DNA of 64,000 bases from Shewanella oneidensis MR-1 (GCF_000146165.2 NC_004347.2:310001-374000), one strand, 5' to 3'. Positions 34,401 through 43,750 are shown, counted from the stretch's first letter. Numbers and translations: made by a program. The notes: generated by a model not told the origin, from the sequence alone.

Positions 34401-36007
34401 TCCAATTTCACTAGGCCATTAAGCGAGCCAATCCATAGGATATTTTTATCCGATTTAAGCGTCAGCAACAGGTTTTGAATTGGATGGAAATTTTCAATTC
34501 CAGTGAGTGGCACTGGGGTGAACTCATCATTTACGCTGGATTTTCGGTATAGCGCATGGGATGTCGCCACCCACAGCCTATTTTGATTATCTAACTCTAG
34601 ACTACGGATATAGTTAGCTTCTGCTGAAGTGTCTCGGCTATCAGCAACATTAAGCAGGTTAAACTCACCGTTGGGAGTGAGGCGCCCTAATCCATAATTA
34701 CTGGCAAACCAGAGAATGCCTTGCTTATCTTGGACAATCGAGCGCAGGATTAAATTTAAGTGCTGAGTCTGTTGCCCTAACGCTTTGGCAAAAAAGGAGG
34801 TGTAGTGCTCAAATGTCGTGCTATTGACGGCTAAGCGCTTAAGGCCTGCTCCTTCAGTTCCTATCCATAGCGCCTGATCTTGGCTGCGGTAAATGGTGCG
34901 GACATTGTTGCTCTGCAGCGGTAATTCGTTCGTATATTCAAACAAATGCTGAAAATATTGGCGTCGAGTGTTGATCTTATTCAACCCAGAATAACTTGCG
35001 CCAAGCCACAGGTTACCGAAAGGATCTTCAAGAAGGCTTAAGATATTGTTTTCGCTGATACTGTTTGTGCGCTTCATATCGTATTGATGATAAGTCGCTA
35101 CGAATTTATCTGCTTCACGTTCTAACTGGATTAAGCCCGCCTCTGGCCCTACAACCCAGAATTGCCCTTCGGGCGTTTGAATAAAATCCTTGATATATGG
35201 GATATTTTTGTCAGCTTGCCAGAGAGCTTTTCCCTGCTGAGTAGCAAGATCATAGTGCCAGAGTTGATTGCCGAGGGCTAAAGTTATTGCGCGACTTGAA
35301 TTGGCTTTAACCTGATAGGCAATGGCATCCTGCGGTATATTGAGCCGCGTAATTGTATTTGCACTGACGGCAAAGGTGCCACTGCCCTTCGTTCCTGCGA
35401 GTAAATAGGTATTATCTACGTTAGCAAGGCTAGTAATATAGGGTTCAATGCTAGTGCCCAGAGATACTTTGGTGAGTCGATTCGTTCTCGTGGAGAATGA
35501 AAATAACCCACTTTGAGTACCAATCCACAGTGTATTGCCGACAATATTGAGTTTCGTCACTCTGGGATCAGTGAGGCCTTGCTCTACTCCAAAACGTTTA
35601 AAGGTGCCGGTTTTTAAATCGAGCCTGTTGATTCCTTGGCTAAAGCTCCCCACCCAGAGATAACCTTCTGCATCCTGGATAATATCCGATACATAACTTT
35701 CTGAAATGCTTTTAGGATCATTAGGTGAGTGGATAAAAAGATTGAAGTTATAGCCGTTATAGCTATGGAGACCATCCTGAGTGCCAATCCACAGCATGCC
35801 AGCACTGTCCATAAAAAGGCTAGTAATCGTATTTTGGTTTAACCCGTCTTCACTACGAATGTGTTCAAATTTCAGCTGTGTGTTAGCCGCATTTAAAGGT
35901 AATGCCAAGCCTGTGGAGGGCACCGTAAAAAAACTGATAATGCAGAGCACGCTAAAGATTAGTCTAAGGATTGGTTGACTCAAAGCTACCCCTATAAATC
36001 CCAACAT
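31460..36007 (-). CDS. Propeller-PAS-GGDEF-EAL signalling protein (cyclic-di-GMP)
   Basis: 1515 aa. A signal or membrane segment (about 10-36) is followed by a long periplasmic region of two-component-regulator propeller repeats (recurring MLWIGTQDGL-type strands, about 45-690). Then come a Y_Y_Y domain (about 700-795), a membrane helix near 805 and two PAS domains (about 840-1080). A GGDEF domain has intact RLGGDEF (near 1159), and an EAL domain has GLEALLRW (near 1292) and DDFGTGYSSL. It probably senses a periplasmic ligand and makes or degrades cyclic-di-GMP. ATG 36007 lacks a ribosome binding site. A TTG at 35983 has AGGGG five bases upstream and directly begins the signal sequence, so it may be the true start. 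Confidence 0.93.
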   Translation of the reverse strand: MLGFIGVALSQPILRLIFSVLCIISFFTVPSTGLALPLNAANTQLKFEHIRSEDGLNQNTITSLFMDSAGMLWIGTQDGLHSYNGYNFNLFIHSPNDPKSISESYVSDIIQDAEGYLWVGSFSQGINRLDLKTGTFKRFGVEQGLTDPRVTKLNIVGNTLWIGTQSGLFSFSTRTNRLTKVSLGTSIEPYITSLANVDNTYLLAGTKGSGTFAVSANTITRLNIPQDAIAYQVKANSSRAITLALGNQLWHYDLATQQGKALWQADKNIPYIKDFIQTPEGQFWVVGPEAGLIQLEREADKFVATYHQYDMKRTNSISENNILSLLEDPFGNLWLGASYSGLNKINTRRQYFQHLFEYTNELPLQSNNVRTIYRSQDQALWIGTEGAGLKRLAVNSTTFEHYTSFFAKALGQQTQHLNLILRSIVQDKQGILWFASNYGLGRLTPNGEFNLLNVADSRDTSAEANYIRSLELDNQNRLWVATSHALYRKSSVNDEFTPVPLTGIENFHPIQNLLLTLKSDKNILWIGSLNGLVKLDMQTGHGEVFYHDPHDKNSIINNRIRDIFVASNGDTWFATHGGISRLPAQALSPIFSDYTREQGLPSDTIYALLEDDDNHIWFSSNAGIGKLNPHNGKIINFNEQEGLQALEFNGGVKLKDSDGDLWFGGINGINRFNPKTLPNQRSEARVALTAYKIAGQKQTILDLSHPPQIVMNYADQLISFEVTSLDFSYPGKNRFSYFLEGFDNQWHDLPTGNEITFTNIDPGNYLLHVRHSLEYNSKGNYALLVNLTVKAPFYRTPFAYAFYVLFTLVSMGWALRWRKQKRSQQQEFETSIRASEERLKLALWASGDGMWDWNIQEQQVYRTNTDIAVPQWNGHQLLHDNAHPEDRERFKYELTEHLQGRSPFFEVEYRIEHSPGKWVWILERGKVVETNAQERPIRMTGTTRNITSRKLIENELVLSSQVLNSMNEAVVVAGLDYRIRSVNPAFSAITGYSEGQISDKFLIHLAYSRQQRDLFNSIEQQLLRHKHWAGEIWIRNKARRAILVWLEINQVIDVKGETSHFVAVFTDITERKKAEEDLRFLASFDTLTGLPNRTLFQDRLNHAISQAHRSNNIVALLFLDLDRFKHINDSMGHHIGDLLLKAVAHRLQSAVREGDTVARLGGDEFTIILEGVAKTKAATLISEKVLKAFQAPFLLDDKSLNISTSIGISLYPNDAKDVDSLIKFADTAMYHAKALGRNNFQFYTNKLNEMATRHMQLETGLKQAISHNELSLVYQPKFCLRNGSLTGLEALLRWQHSELGPISPAEFIPLAEETGMINQIGHWVINQSCQQLAEWNELGFSDISMAVNLSARQLKADIISTIEVALAVSGLPAKALELELTESMIMGNPQESVNILSKLKALGLTIAVDDFGTGYSSLSYLKRFPIDTLKIDREFVRDITNDPDDAAITSAIIALAHSLELNVVAEGVETQEQLNFLALQGCDQVQGFLLSKPLSAQDCQTLLQQRTKDRQDVKK

Positions 36008-36202
36008 TGGGAGGCATTGCTAACTTTACTTTGGGGATATCGCGTTAAGAATAAGGTAGACGCGAACTCAGTTTCAAAATAATAATTAATTTATTCACAG
36101 GTTTATGCAGCCCAAAGGATTTTATAATTAGCAGCTGTAACCAAAGCAAGTTTAGCATTTTTTACTGAATGCCAACATATCGGGATTAACTGGGCAGAGA
36201 AA

Positions 36203-36243
36203 TAAAAAAGACCTTGCCGGAAGGGGGAGAAGCAAGGCCTTTG
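36203..36243 (-). terminator. Terminator of the prp operon
   Basis: On the minus strand GCCTTGCT and GCAAGGT form a stem (36231-36238 with 36211-36217, one G-U pair) followed by CTTTTTTATT. It lies 21 bases after the prpF stop. Confidence 0.8.
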
Positions 36244-36263
36244 GTTGAACTCTATATATTGGT

Positions 36264-37457
36264 CTAAGGCTTAGGCACGCGAACAAAACCTTCCATCAGC
36301 ACACGGGCGCTGCGGCTCATAATGGCTTTAATCACTGTCCATTCACCGTTTTCTTGAACGGCCTGCGCACCCACGCGTAGCGTGCCAGAGGGATGGCCAA
36401 AGCGTACTGCTTCTTTCTCTCCACCACCTGCGGCGAGGTTCACTAATGTACCGGGAATCGCTGCGGCAGTGCCAATGGCAACTGCGGCGGTGCCCATCAT
36501 CGCATGGTGCAGTTTGCCCATGGAGAGCGCGCGTACTAGAAGATCGACATCTTCTGCCGCCACGGTTTTACCGCTCGATGACGCATAGCTTTTGGGCGGA
36601 GCGACAAAGGCGATTTTTGGCGTGTGTTGGCGTGATGCGGCTTCATCAATATGTTTGATAAGCCCCATACGCAGTGCGCCATGGGCGCGAATAGTTTCAA
36701 ACTTGGCAAGGGCAGCGTTATCGCTGTTGATATCGTCCTGCAGCTCAGTGCCTGTATAACCCAAGTCTTCTGCATTGATAAAAATGGTCGGGATGCCCGC
36801 GTTAATCATAGTAGCGTTAAAGCGACCAATGCCCGGCACTTCCAGCACATCCACAAGGTTGCCCGTGGGGAACATGCAGCCCCCTTCACCGTCATCATCG
36901 GCGGCAGGGTTCATAAATTCGATTTGGACTTCGGCGGCGGGGAAGGTCACGCCATCCAGCTCAAAATCCCCCGTTTCTTGCACCGCACCATCTGTGATGG
37001 GTACATGGGCAATAATGGTTTTGCCAATATTGGCTTGCCAGATCCGCACGGTGCAGACACCGTTTCGCGGGATACGTGCAGCATCAATCAGCCCATTGCT
37101 GATGGCAAAAGCGCCTACGGCGGCTGTTAAGTTACCGCAGTTACCACTCCAATCCACAAAAGGTTTATCGATAGACACTTGGCCAAAGAGGTAGTCGACA
37201 TCATGGTTGGCTTTGCTGCTGTGTGACAGTATAACCGTCTTGCTGGTGCTAGAAGTTGCGCCGCCCATACCATCAATTTGCTTAGCATAGGGGTCGGGGC
37301 TGCCAATGACGCGCAGCAGCAGTGCATCACGCGCAGGGCCGGGCACTTGGGCTGCTTCGGGTAAGTCCTGCAGGCGGAAAAACACCCCTTTACTGGTGCC
37401 GCCGCGCATATAGGTCGCTGCCACTTTAATCTGGGGCGGGAAAAGTTTATTACTCAT
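36264..37457 (-). CDS. prpF: 2-methylaconitate cis-trans isomerase PrpF
   Basis: 397 aa with the diaminopimelate-epimerase-like two-lobed fold. The opening VAATYMRGGTSKGVFFRLQDLP is the family hallmark (MRGGTSKG), followed by SPDPYAKQIDGMGGATSSTSK and FVDWSGNCGNLTAAVG. PrpF isomerises the 2-methylaconitate formed by AcnD so that AcnD-dependent growth on propionate is possible; the pairing was established with Shewanella and Vibrio genes. It is the last gene of the operon, 86 bases after acnD, and is followed by a terminator. Confidence 0.96.
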   Translation of the reverse strand: MSNKLFPPQIKVAATYMRGGTSKGVFFRLQDLPEAAQVPGPARDALLLRVIGSPDPYAKQIDGMGGATSSTSKTVILSHSSKANHDVDYLFGQVSIDKPFVDWSGNCGNLTAAVGAFAISNGLIDAARIPRNGVCTVRIWQANIGKTIIAHVPITDGAVQETGDFELDGVTFPAAEVQIEFMNPAADDDGEGGCMFPTGNLVDVLEVPGIGRFNATMINAGIPTIFINAEDLGYTGTELQDDINSDNAALAKFETIRAHGALRMGLIKHIDEAASRQHTPKIAFVAPPKSYASSSGKTVAAEDVDLLVRALSMGKLHHAMMGTAAVAIGTAAAIPGTLVNLAAGGGEKEAVRFGHPSGTLRVGAQAVQENGEWTVIKAIMSRSARVLMEGFVRVPKP

Positions 37458-37543
37458 GCTATTAACTCCAAGGGGAATAGCGAAAAGATTAGCGTCGATA
37501 TAGGCGGCAAGCCTGTCGGCATTGCCGCCTTTTAGCGCGAGTC

Positions 37544-40147
37544 TTACTTCAGGTTCGACTCTAAAAAGTCCTGCGCAAACCGTTGCAGTACGCCGCCAGC
37601 TTCATAGATTGATACTTCTTCGGCGGTATCTAAACGGCAAGTCACAGGCACTTCAACGCGCTCACCGTTTTTACGGGTGATGATAACGGTCAAATCTGCT
37701 CTTGGCGCGATTGAACCAATAACATCAAATACCTCAGTGCCATCGATGCCGTAGGTCGCGCGATTCTCGCCCGCCTTAAATTCAAGCGGTAACACACCCA
37801 TACCGACTAAGTTTGTGCGGTGAATACGCTCAAAGCCTTCGGCAACAATGGCCTCAACTCCCGCTAAGCGCACACCTTTTGCCGCCCAGTCACGGGATGA
37901 GCCTTGGCCATAGTCTGCGCCGGCGATAATAATCAGCGGCTGCTTGCGATCCATATAGGTTTCAATGGCTTCCCACATGCGGGTGACTATGCCTTCTGGC
38001 TCGATACGTGCCAGTGAGCCTTGCTTCACCTTGCCATCGACAATTGCCATCTCGTTTTTGAGTTTAGGGTTGGCGAAGGTGGCGCGCTGGGCGGTTAAAT
38101 GGTCGCCCCTGTGGGTCGCATAGGAGTTAAAGTCTTCCTCAGGCAAGCCCATTTTGTGCAGGTATTCACCCGCCGCACTGTCCATCATAATCGCGTTTGA
38201 TGGCGATAAATGGTCGGTGGTGATGTTGTCACCTAATACTGCCAGTGGGCGCATGCCCTTGAGAGTCCGCTCGCCCGCTAATGCGCCTTCCCAGTAAGGT
38301 GGGCGGCGGATATAGGTTGATTGTGGACGCCAGTCGTACAGCGGGCTGACCTTATCGCCGTAGTCGACGCTCAAATCAAACATGGGTTCGTAAACCTTGC
38401 GGAACTGCTCAGGCTTAACGCTTGCGGCGATCACAGCATCGATTTCAGCATCCGACGGCCAAATATTGATTAAGCGCACTGGCTTGCCGTCTTTATCGAG
38501 GCCTAAGACATCCTTCTCGATATCGAAACGAATGGTGCCCGCAATCGCATAGGCCACCACTAACGGTGGCGATGCGAGGAAGGCTTGCTTAGCATAAGGG
38601 TGAATTCGGCCGTCGAAGTTACGGTTACCGGATAATACAGCGGTAGCGTACAGATCGCGGTCGATCACTTCCTGCTGGATAACGGGGTCGAGGGCGCCGC
38701 TCATACCGTTACAGGTGGTACAGGCAAAACCGACAATACCAAAGCCTAAGGACTCAAGTTCAGGCAGTAAATTGGCTTCTTCTAAATACAGTTGTACCGC
38801 TTTAGAACCAGGGGCGAGTGAGGTCTTCACCCAAGGTTTACGGGTTAAACCTTTGGCATTGGCGTTGCGTGCAAGCAGGCCCGCCGCAATCACGTTACGT
38901 GGGTTACTGGTGTTAGTGCAGCTGGTGATGGCCGCAATAATCACTGCGCCATCTGGCATTAACCCTGGCTCGTTTTCAACCTCGCCACTGATACCGCGTG
39001 CGGCCAACTCTGAGGTTGGTACGCGTGCATGGGGGTTAGAAGGCCCAGCTATGGTGCGCACAACCGACGACAGGTCAAAGTGCAGTGTGCGTGGGTAGAC
39101 AGCCTGCTTGAGATCATCGCTCCACAAACCAGCCGTTTTCGCATAGGTTTCAACCAGCTTAACCTGCTCGGCTTCGCGGCCCGTGAGGGTTAGGTAGTCT
39201 AGCGTTTGTTGGTCGATGTAGAACATGGCGGCCGTGGCACCAAATTCTGGCGTCATGTTCGAGATGGTTGCGCGATCCCCAAGGGTTAAGGCCTCAGCGC
39301 CTTCGCCGAAGAACTCTAAATATGAAGAAACCACTTTTTGGGCGCGTAAAAATTCGGTCAAAGCCAGCACGATATCGGTTGCAGTGATGCCCGGCTGAGG
39401 TTTACCTGTTAGCTCCACGCCGATAATGTCGGGTAGACGCATGTATGAGGCGCGGCCTAACATTACACTTTCGGCTTCAAGACCACCCACACCAATGGCG
39501 ATAACACCCAGCGCATCCACATGGGGAGTATGGCTGTCGGTGCCGACTAGAGTATCGGGGAAGGCCACACCGTTGCGAGCATGGATCACGGGTGACATAC
39601 GCTCCAGGTTAATTTGGTGCATGATGCCGTTACCCTGCGGGATCACATCGATGTTTTTAAAGGCTTTTTGGGTCCAGTTGATAAAGTGAAATCTGTCTTC
39701 GTTGCGTCTGTCTTCGATGGCGCGGTTTTTGGCGAAGGCATCTTTATCGAAACCACCGTATTCCACTGCTAATGAGTGGTCAACAATCAGTTGAGTCGGA
39801 ACAACTGGGTTAACCTGCGCTGGATCGCCACCCTTAGCAGCAATCGCATCACGTAAACCTGCAAGATCTACCAGTGCGGTTTGGCCTAAAATATCGTGGC
39901 ACACGACTCGGGCAGGGAACCATGGGAAATCCAGTTCTTGCTTTGATTCAATAATTTGTTTTAGTGAGGCGGTGAGCATTTCTGGTTCGCAGCGACGCAC
40001 TAAATTTTCCGCTAACACGCGCGAGGTGTAAGGCAATTTCGCGTAGGCGCCGGGGGCAATGGCTTCAATGGCTTCGCGGGTGTCGAAATAGTCGAGTGCT
40101 GTGCCGGGTAAAGGCTTGCGATATTGGGTGTTCATAACAGTGCTCAT
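37544..40147 (-). CDS. acnD: Fe/S-dependent 2-methylcitrate dehydratase AcnD
   Basis: 867 aa from ATG 40147; the frame extends to a GTG at 40189, but that extension is not conserved-looking. It is an aconitase-superfamily enzyme. Cluster-binding cysteines appear in AAITSCTNTSNPRNV and GFACTTCNGMSG, with the swivel-domain signature GADYGQGSSRDWAAKG near the C-terminus. VGTDSHTPHVDALGV and GVGGLEAESVMLGR are typical of the AcnA/AcnD branch. It dehydrates 2-methylcitrate to 2-methylaconitate, replacing the cofactor-free PrpD of enterobacteria. prpC lies 38 bases upstream of its frame and prpF is downstream. Confidence 0.95.
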   Translation of the reverse strand: MSTVMNTQYRKPLPGTALDYFDTREAIEAIAPGAYAKLPYTSRVLAENLVRRCEPEMLTASLKQIIESKQELDFPWFPARVVCHDILGQTALVDLAGLRDAIAAKGGDPAQVNPVVPTQLIVDHSLAVEYGGFDKDAFAKNRAIEDRRNEDRFHFINWTQKAFKNIDVIPQGNGIMHQINLERMSPVIHARNGVAFPDTLVGTDSHTPHVDALGVIAIGVGGLEAESVMLGRASYMRLPDIIGVELTGKPQPGITATDIVLALTEFLRAQKVVSSYLEFFGEGAEALTLGDRATISNMTPEFGATAAMFYIDQQTLDYLTLTGREAEQVKLVETYAKTAGLWSDDLKQAVYPRTLHFDLSSVVRTIAGPSNPHARVPTSELAARGISGEVENEPGLMPDGAVIIAAITSCTNTSNPRNVIAAGLLARNANAKGLTRKPWVKTSLAPGSKAVQLYLEEANLLPELESLGFGIVGFACTTCNGMSGALDPVIQQEVIDRDLYATAVLSGNRNFDGRIHPYAKQAFLASPPLVVAYAIAGTIRFDIEKDVLGLDKDGKPVRLINIWPSDAEIDAVIAASVKPEQFRKVYEPMFDLSVDYGDKVSPLYDWRPQSTYIRRPPYWEGALAGERTLKGMRPLAVLGDNITTDHLSPSNAIMMDSAAGEYLHKMGLPEEDFNSYATHRGDHLTAQRATFANPKLKNEMAIVDGKVKQGSLARIEPEGIVTRMWEAIETYMDRKQPLIIIAGADYGQGSSRDWAAKGVRLAGVEAIVAEGFERIHRTNLVGMGVLPLEFKAGENRATYGIDGTEVFDVIGSIAPRADLTVIITRKNGERVEVPVTCRLDTAEEVSIYEAGGVLQRFAQDFLESNLK

Positions 40148-40227
40148 AACATCATCCATTTCGGAAAATGAAGTCGGCGCGAGACGCACATTGAGTTAAG
40201 TCTCGCGCTAAGTGTGGTCAGTTGTGC

Positions 40228-41355
40228 TTAACGGTTGGCAATGGGGATCACTTTGCGTGGCGATACACCCACATAATCGGCACTTGGACGAATGATGCGG
40301 TTGTTTGAGCGCTGCTCCATCACATGTGCCGTCCAACCCGTTACCCGTGAACAAACGAAGATTGGAGTAAACAGCTTGGTTGGAATGCCCATAAAGTGGT
40401 AAGCACTGGCATGGAAGAAGTCGGCGTTGCAGAAAAGTTTTTTCTGTTCCCACATTAGTGCTTCACAGGCGACCGATACGCGATAGAGGCGATCATCGCC
40501 ATAATCTGCTGCCAGTTTTTCTGACCATTCTTTGATGATGGCGTTACGTGGGTCTGAGTCACGGTAGATGGCGTGACCAAAGCCCATAATCTTTTCTTTG
40601 CGCTCGAGTTTACCCATGAGCACATCGCGGGCATCGGCTTCGTCTTTCATATCTTGGATCAGTTCCATCGCCGCTTCGTTGGCGCCGCCATGCAGTGGGC
40701 CACGTAGTGAACCGATTGCGCCAGTCACGCAAGAATGCATATCCGATAACGTCGATGCACACACACGAGCGGTGAAGGTTGAAGCATTAAACTCATGCTC
40801 TGCATACAGAATTAACGAAACGTCCATTACTTTGGTGTGCAGGGCAGAAGGCGCTTTGCCGTGCAGCAGGTGTAAGAAATGGGCGCCGATTTGATCGTCA
40901 TCGGTTTCGGTGTCGATACGTACGCCATCGTGGCTAAAGCGATACCAGTAGCAGATAATCGATGGGAAGGCCGCCAGTAAACGGTCGGCAATTTGGCTTT
41001 GCTCGCTAAAGCTGTGCTCAGCTTCGAGGTTACCCAGCATAGAGCAACCGGTACGCATCACATCCATTGGATGGGCGTCGGCAGGAATGCGCTCTAACAC
41101 TTCTTTTAATGCCTGTGGTAGGCCGCGCATGCCTTTGAGTTTGGTTTTATAGGCCGCAAGTTGTGCTGTGGTGGGTAATTCGCCGTAGAGGATGAGGTAA
41201 GCGACTTCTTCGAAGGTGGCGTTTTCGGCCAGATCCTTCACATCGTAACCGCGGTAGGTCAGGCCGCTGCCCGATACACCTACAGTACTTAGTGCAGTCT
41301 CACCCGCGCTTTGGCCACGTAATCCTGCACCCGTTAATTTTTTTGCGTCTGACAT
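40228..41355 (-). CDS. prpC: 2-methylcitrate synthase PrpC
   Basis: 375 aa, a type II-like short citrate synthase. It begins LTGAGLRGQSAGETALSTVG. Catalytic-site motifs are AEHEFNASTFTARVC (first histidine), RGPLHGGANEAAMEL, MGFGHAIYRDSDPRN (second histidine) and RVTGWTAHVMEQ with DYVG at the end. It condenses propionyl-CoA with oxaloacetate to 2-methylcitrate, the entry step of the methylcitrate cycle. About 234 bases lie between it and prpB, with no coding frame or strong terminator seen. It is therefore probably still in the prp transcript, though it could have its own promoter. Confidence 0.95.
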   Translation of the reverse strand: MSDAKKLTGAGLRGQSAGETALSTVGVSGSGLTYRGYDVKDLAENATFEEVAYLILYGELPTTAQLAAYKTKLKGMRGLPQALKEVLERIPADAHPMDVMRTGCSMLGNLEAEHSFSEQSQIADRLLAAFPSIICYWYRFSHDGVRIDTETDDDQIGAHFLHLLHGKAPSALHTKVMDVSLILYAEHEFNASTFTARVCASTLSDMHSCVTGAIGSLRGPLHGGANEAAMELIQDMKDEADARDVLMGKLERKEKIMGFGHAIYRDSDPRNAIIKEWSEKLAADYGDDRLYRVSVACEALMWEQKKLFCNADFFHASAYHFMGIPTKLFTPIFVCSRVTGWTAHVMEQRSNNRIIRPSADYVGVSPRKVIPIANR

Positions 41356-41589
41356 AATCCTTCCCTTCCGTTAACGCTATGGTTATTGCAGACAGGCTCA
41401 ATATCACCGTCTACCTTTTTGGTTAAAGCTGCATAAATGTTGACTAAATACAGAGTGTTAGCCTTATGTAGGGTTGCAGCGTATCGGTGATGCATAAGCC
41501 GTTATTTGAGGTCACAGCTTGTGCATCTGGGTATCAGTAACAACGCGAAGCCTGAGCTTCTACTGACGTCCATGGTCTGTACTTATCTT

Positions 41590-42468
41590 TTACTTATCTT
41601 GGCTAAATAATTGGTCTAACTTGTCTTCAAAGGCGTGGTAGCCCAAGTACTTATACAGATCCGCACGGGTCTGCATAGTGTCTAAGACATTGCGTTGATG
41701 ACCATCATTCATCAACGCTTGCATCACTTTCAGCGCGGCTTGGTTGGCAGCGCGGAAAGTGCCGAGTGGGTAAAGCACCATGTCGGCGCCCGCTTGCGCG
41801 AGTTCTTCTTTGTTGAACAATTGGGTTTGGCCAAATTCTGTCATGTTCGCCAGGATCGGCGCCTTAACCTGAGCCTTGAAGTGACGGTATTGGTCAAGTT
41901 CAGTTAGGGCTTCGGCGAAAATCATGTCGGCGCCAGCGGCGATATAGGCTTTTGCACGTTCGATACCCGCTTCTAAACCTTCAACGGCAACCGCATCGGT
42001 ACGCGCCATGATCACAAAGTTAGGATCGGTACGGGCATCGACGGCGGCCTTGATACGGTCAACCATTTCTTCAGTGCTAACAACGGCTTTGTTTGGTCTG
42101 TGGCCACAACGTTTTTGTGAGACTTGGTCTTCCATGTGCACAGCGGCAACACCGATTTTCTCAAATTCTTTAATGGTACGGGCGATGTTAAAGGCGCCGC
42201 CCCAACCGGTGTCGATATCGACCAGCAATGGCAGTTGAGTTGCTGAGGTGATCCGGCCTGCATCGATCAGCACGTCATTCATCGAGGTCATACCTAAATC
42301 CGGTAGACCGTAGGAGGCGTTTGCTACGCCTGCTCCCGACAGATACAGGGCTTGGAAACCGGTTTGCTCCGCCATTAAGGCGAAATACGCATTGGTGGTG
42401 CCAACGATTTGTAAGGGTTTTGAGTTAGCAAGAGCTTGGCGAAAACGTAATCCTGCGCTTTGGGTCAT
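41590..42468 (-). CDS. prpB: 2-methylisocitrate lyase PrpB
   Basis: 292 aa from ATG 42468, preceded by AAGGA at seven bases; the frame runs to a TTG at 42486. It is a PEP mutase/isocitrate-lyase-superfamily barrel. The catalytic loop motif KRCGH occurs in [14 protein letters not shown], and the metal-binding strand is [16 protein letters not shown]. It cleaves 2-methylisocitrate to pyruvate and succinate, the last step of propionate oxidation. It is the first structural gene of the operon, 63 bases downstream of the GntR regulator. Confidence 0.96.
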   Translation of the reverse strand: MTQSAGLRFRQALANSKPLQIVGTTNAYFALMAEQTGFQALYLSGAGVANASYGLPDLGMTSMNDVLIDAGRITSATQLPLLVDIDTGWGGAFNIARTIKEFEKIGVAAVHMEDQVSQKRCGHRPNKAVVSTEEMVDRIKAAVDARTDPNFVIMARTDAVAVEGLEAGIERAKAYIAAGADMIFAEALTELDQYRHFKAQVKAPILANMTEFGQTQLFNKEELAQAGADMVLYPLGTFRAANQAALKVMQALMNDGHQRNVLDTMQTRADLYKYLGYHAFEDKLDQLFSQDK

Positions 42469-42531
42469 GGTCTTGTCCTTATCCAATAAAAAGTACTGAA
42501 CGATCAGTATTCGATGCTTATGGGCTGCGAC

Positions 42532-43305
42532 TTAGCTGATATTGGCTAAGGTTTCTTTCGCGGCGGCGTTAGCTTGCAATTCAATCAAGCGTAATTCGGT
42601 ATTTTTACGGCCTTGCTCAATATGGCGACGCATCAACAGGCTAGCGAGTTCACCATCACGCTGGGCAATGGCTTCGACTATGCGTCTGTGTTCGGCAATG
42701 GCTTTTACTGGGCGGTTCTTATTGGTGCACTGATAGCGATACATCCGCAGCAGATGATAAAGCCCGCCAATTAAGGTTTCTTGTAGATGTTTATTGCCGC
42801 TGGCTTGGATGATTTGATAGTGGAAGTCGACATCGCCTTCCTCTTGGAAATAGGTATCGCCATTGGCCAGCGCGGTTTCTTGCACCGCGAGTAAGTCTTC
42901 TAACTTGGCCAGTTGTTCTGGAGTAATACGGCTGGCGGCGAGTTCACAGGCCATGCCTTCGAGCACACTACGTAATTGATATAAATCGTTTAACTCACTC
43001 ACTGTGAGTTGAGCGACACGGGCACCGACATGGGGCGCACGGACTACAAGGCGTTGTCTTTCTAAGGTTTGCAGCGCTTCGCGGGTCGGGCCGCGGCTGA
43101 TGCCGTATTTTTCGGCGAGGGCTTGTTCGTTGATCTTACTGCCGGCAGGCAGTTCGCCCTTGATGATGCTGGTTTGTATTTGCACCAAAATTTGATCGGC
43201 TAAGGTAGTCGACGATTTTTCGCTGGCGAGGGATTTCACCTTATTCACACTGCTTAGGCTGCTATCTATCGTGAATGTAGAATCTTGCTTCAACATGCTG
43301 CGCAT
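42532..43305 (-). CDS. GntR/FadR-subfamily regulator of the prp operon
   Basis: About 257 aa. The longest start is GTG 43308, ATG 43305 is next and ATG 43293 is also possible; no strong ribosome binding site decides. After a non-conserved ~35-residue lead, the winged helix runs IIKGELPAGSKINEQALAEKYG, read here as the SKINEQALAEKYGISRGPTR helix-turn-helix. A C-terminal FCD effector domain follows (LYQLRSVLEGMACELA, VDFHYQIIQASGN, EHRRIVEAI). It is the first gene of the prp cluster and very probably autoregulates through the ATTGTCGACAAT sites upstream. I recall such a Shewanella regulator being named PrpQ. The effector is probably a methylcitrate-cycle intermediate. Confidence 0.88.
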   Translation of the reverse strand: MRSMLKQDSTFTIDSSLSSVNKVKSLASEKSSTTLADQILVQIQTSIIKGELPAGSKINEQALAEKYGISRGPTREALQTLERQRLVVRAPHVGARVAQLTVSELNDLYQLRSVLEGMACELAASRITPEQLAKLEDLLAVQETALANGDTYFQEEGDVDFHYQIIQASGNKHLQETLIGGLYHLLRMYRYQCTNKNRPVKAIAEHRRIVEAIAQRDGELASLLMRRHIEQGRKNTELRLIELQANAAAKETLANIS

Positions 43306-43322
43306 CACTTATTGATTGCTGG

Positions 43323-43334
43323 ATTGTCGACAAT
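43323..43334. promoter_or_regulatory. GntR operator-like site 1
   Basis: ATTGTCGACAAT is a perfect 12-bp palindrome, 18 bases upstream of the regulator's ATG. It is of the size and type bound by FadR-subfamily GntR dimers. Confidence 0.7.
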
Positions 43335-43361
43335 GGGTAAAAAATAGTCCCGTTAAATATT

Positions 43362-43373
43362 ATTGTCAACAAT
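43362..43373. promoter_or_regulatory. GntR operator-like site 2
   Basis: ATTGTCAACAAT differs from site 1 at one base. Its centre is 39 bases from that of site 1, close to four helical turns. Confidence 0.65.
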
Positions 43374-43492
43374 ATGTTTACTTAGACGTAAGTCTATACT
43401 TTAATGGATTTTGATTTAATTGATTGTATTTAATTATTATTTTTTATTTATGCTATGTCGTTAAATTTTTATTTTATATTTTTTAATTGATA

Positions 43493-43504
43493 ATTGTCGA
43501 CAAT
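43493..43504. promoter_or_regulatory. GntR operator-like site 3
   Basis: ATTGTCGACAAT is identical to site 1, 170 bases upstream of it. It lies in strongly AT-rich DNA that may contain the promoter or a looping site. Confidence 0.65.
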
Positions 43505-43750
43505 GTGATGTTGAGTTAACCTGACGGGGGACATGGTTGACTGCTAATGGGTGCAATTTAGTAGTCGATGATCGTTGACGCAGATTTATTGAGCCGTTTT
43601 GATTGGAGGATGAAGCGGAGTCATGCTAGTCGATGACGTGCTTACTCGAGCAGGCGGGGAGCCGTGATGGCGGCTAGATTGGCTAAAATGAGTGGCTGAA
43701 CTGGCGGGCTAAGCAAAGCCTAACCCGGTTCATTTTAGATTGTATTGTGT
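43505..43750. other. Non-coding stretch between prp regulator and acyltransferase genes
   Basis: No gene is visible. Near 43683-43740 the flanks CTAAAATGA and TCATTTTAG can pair around about 40 bases, perhaps a loose transcription end for the acyltransferase pair. Otherwise I see nothing in it. Confidence 0.4.

Noticed and set aside
40148..40189. Longer GTG start for acnD
   Set aside because: The extra residues are not part of the conserved protein; ATG 40147 gives the expected length.
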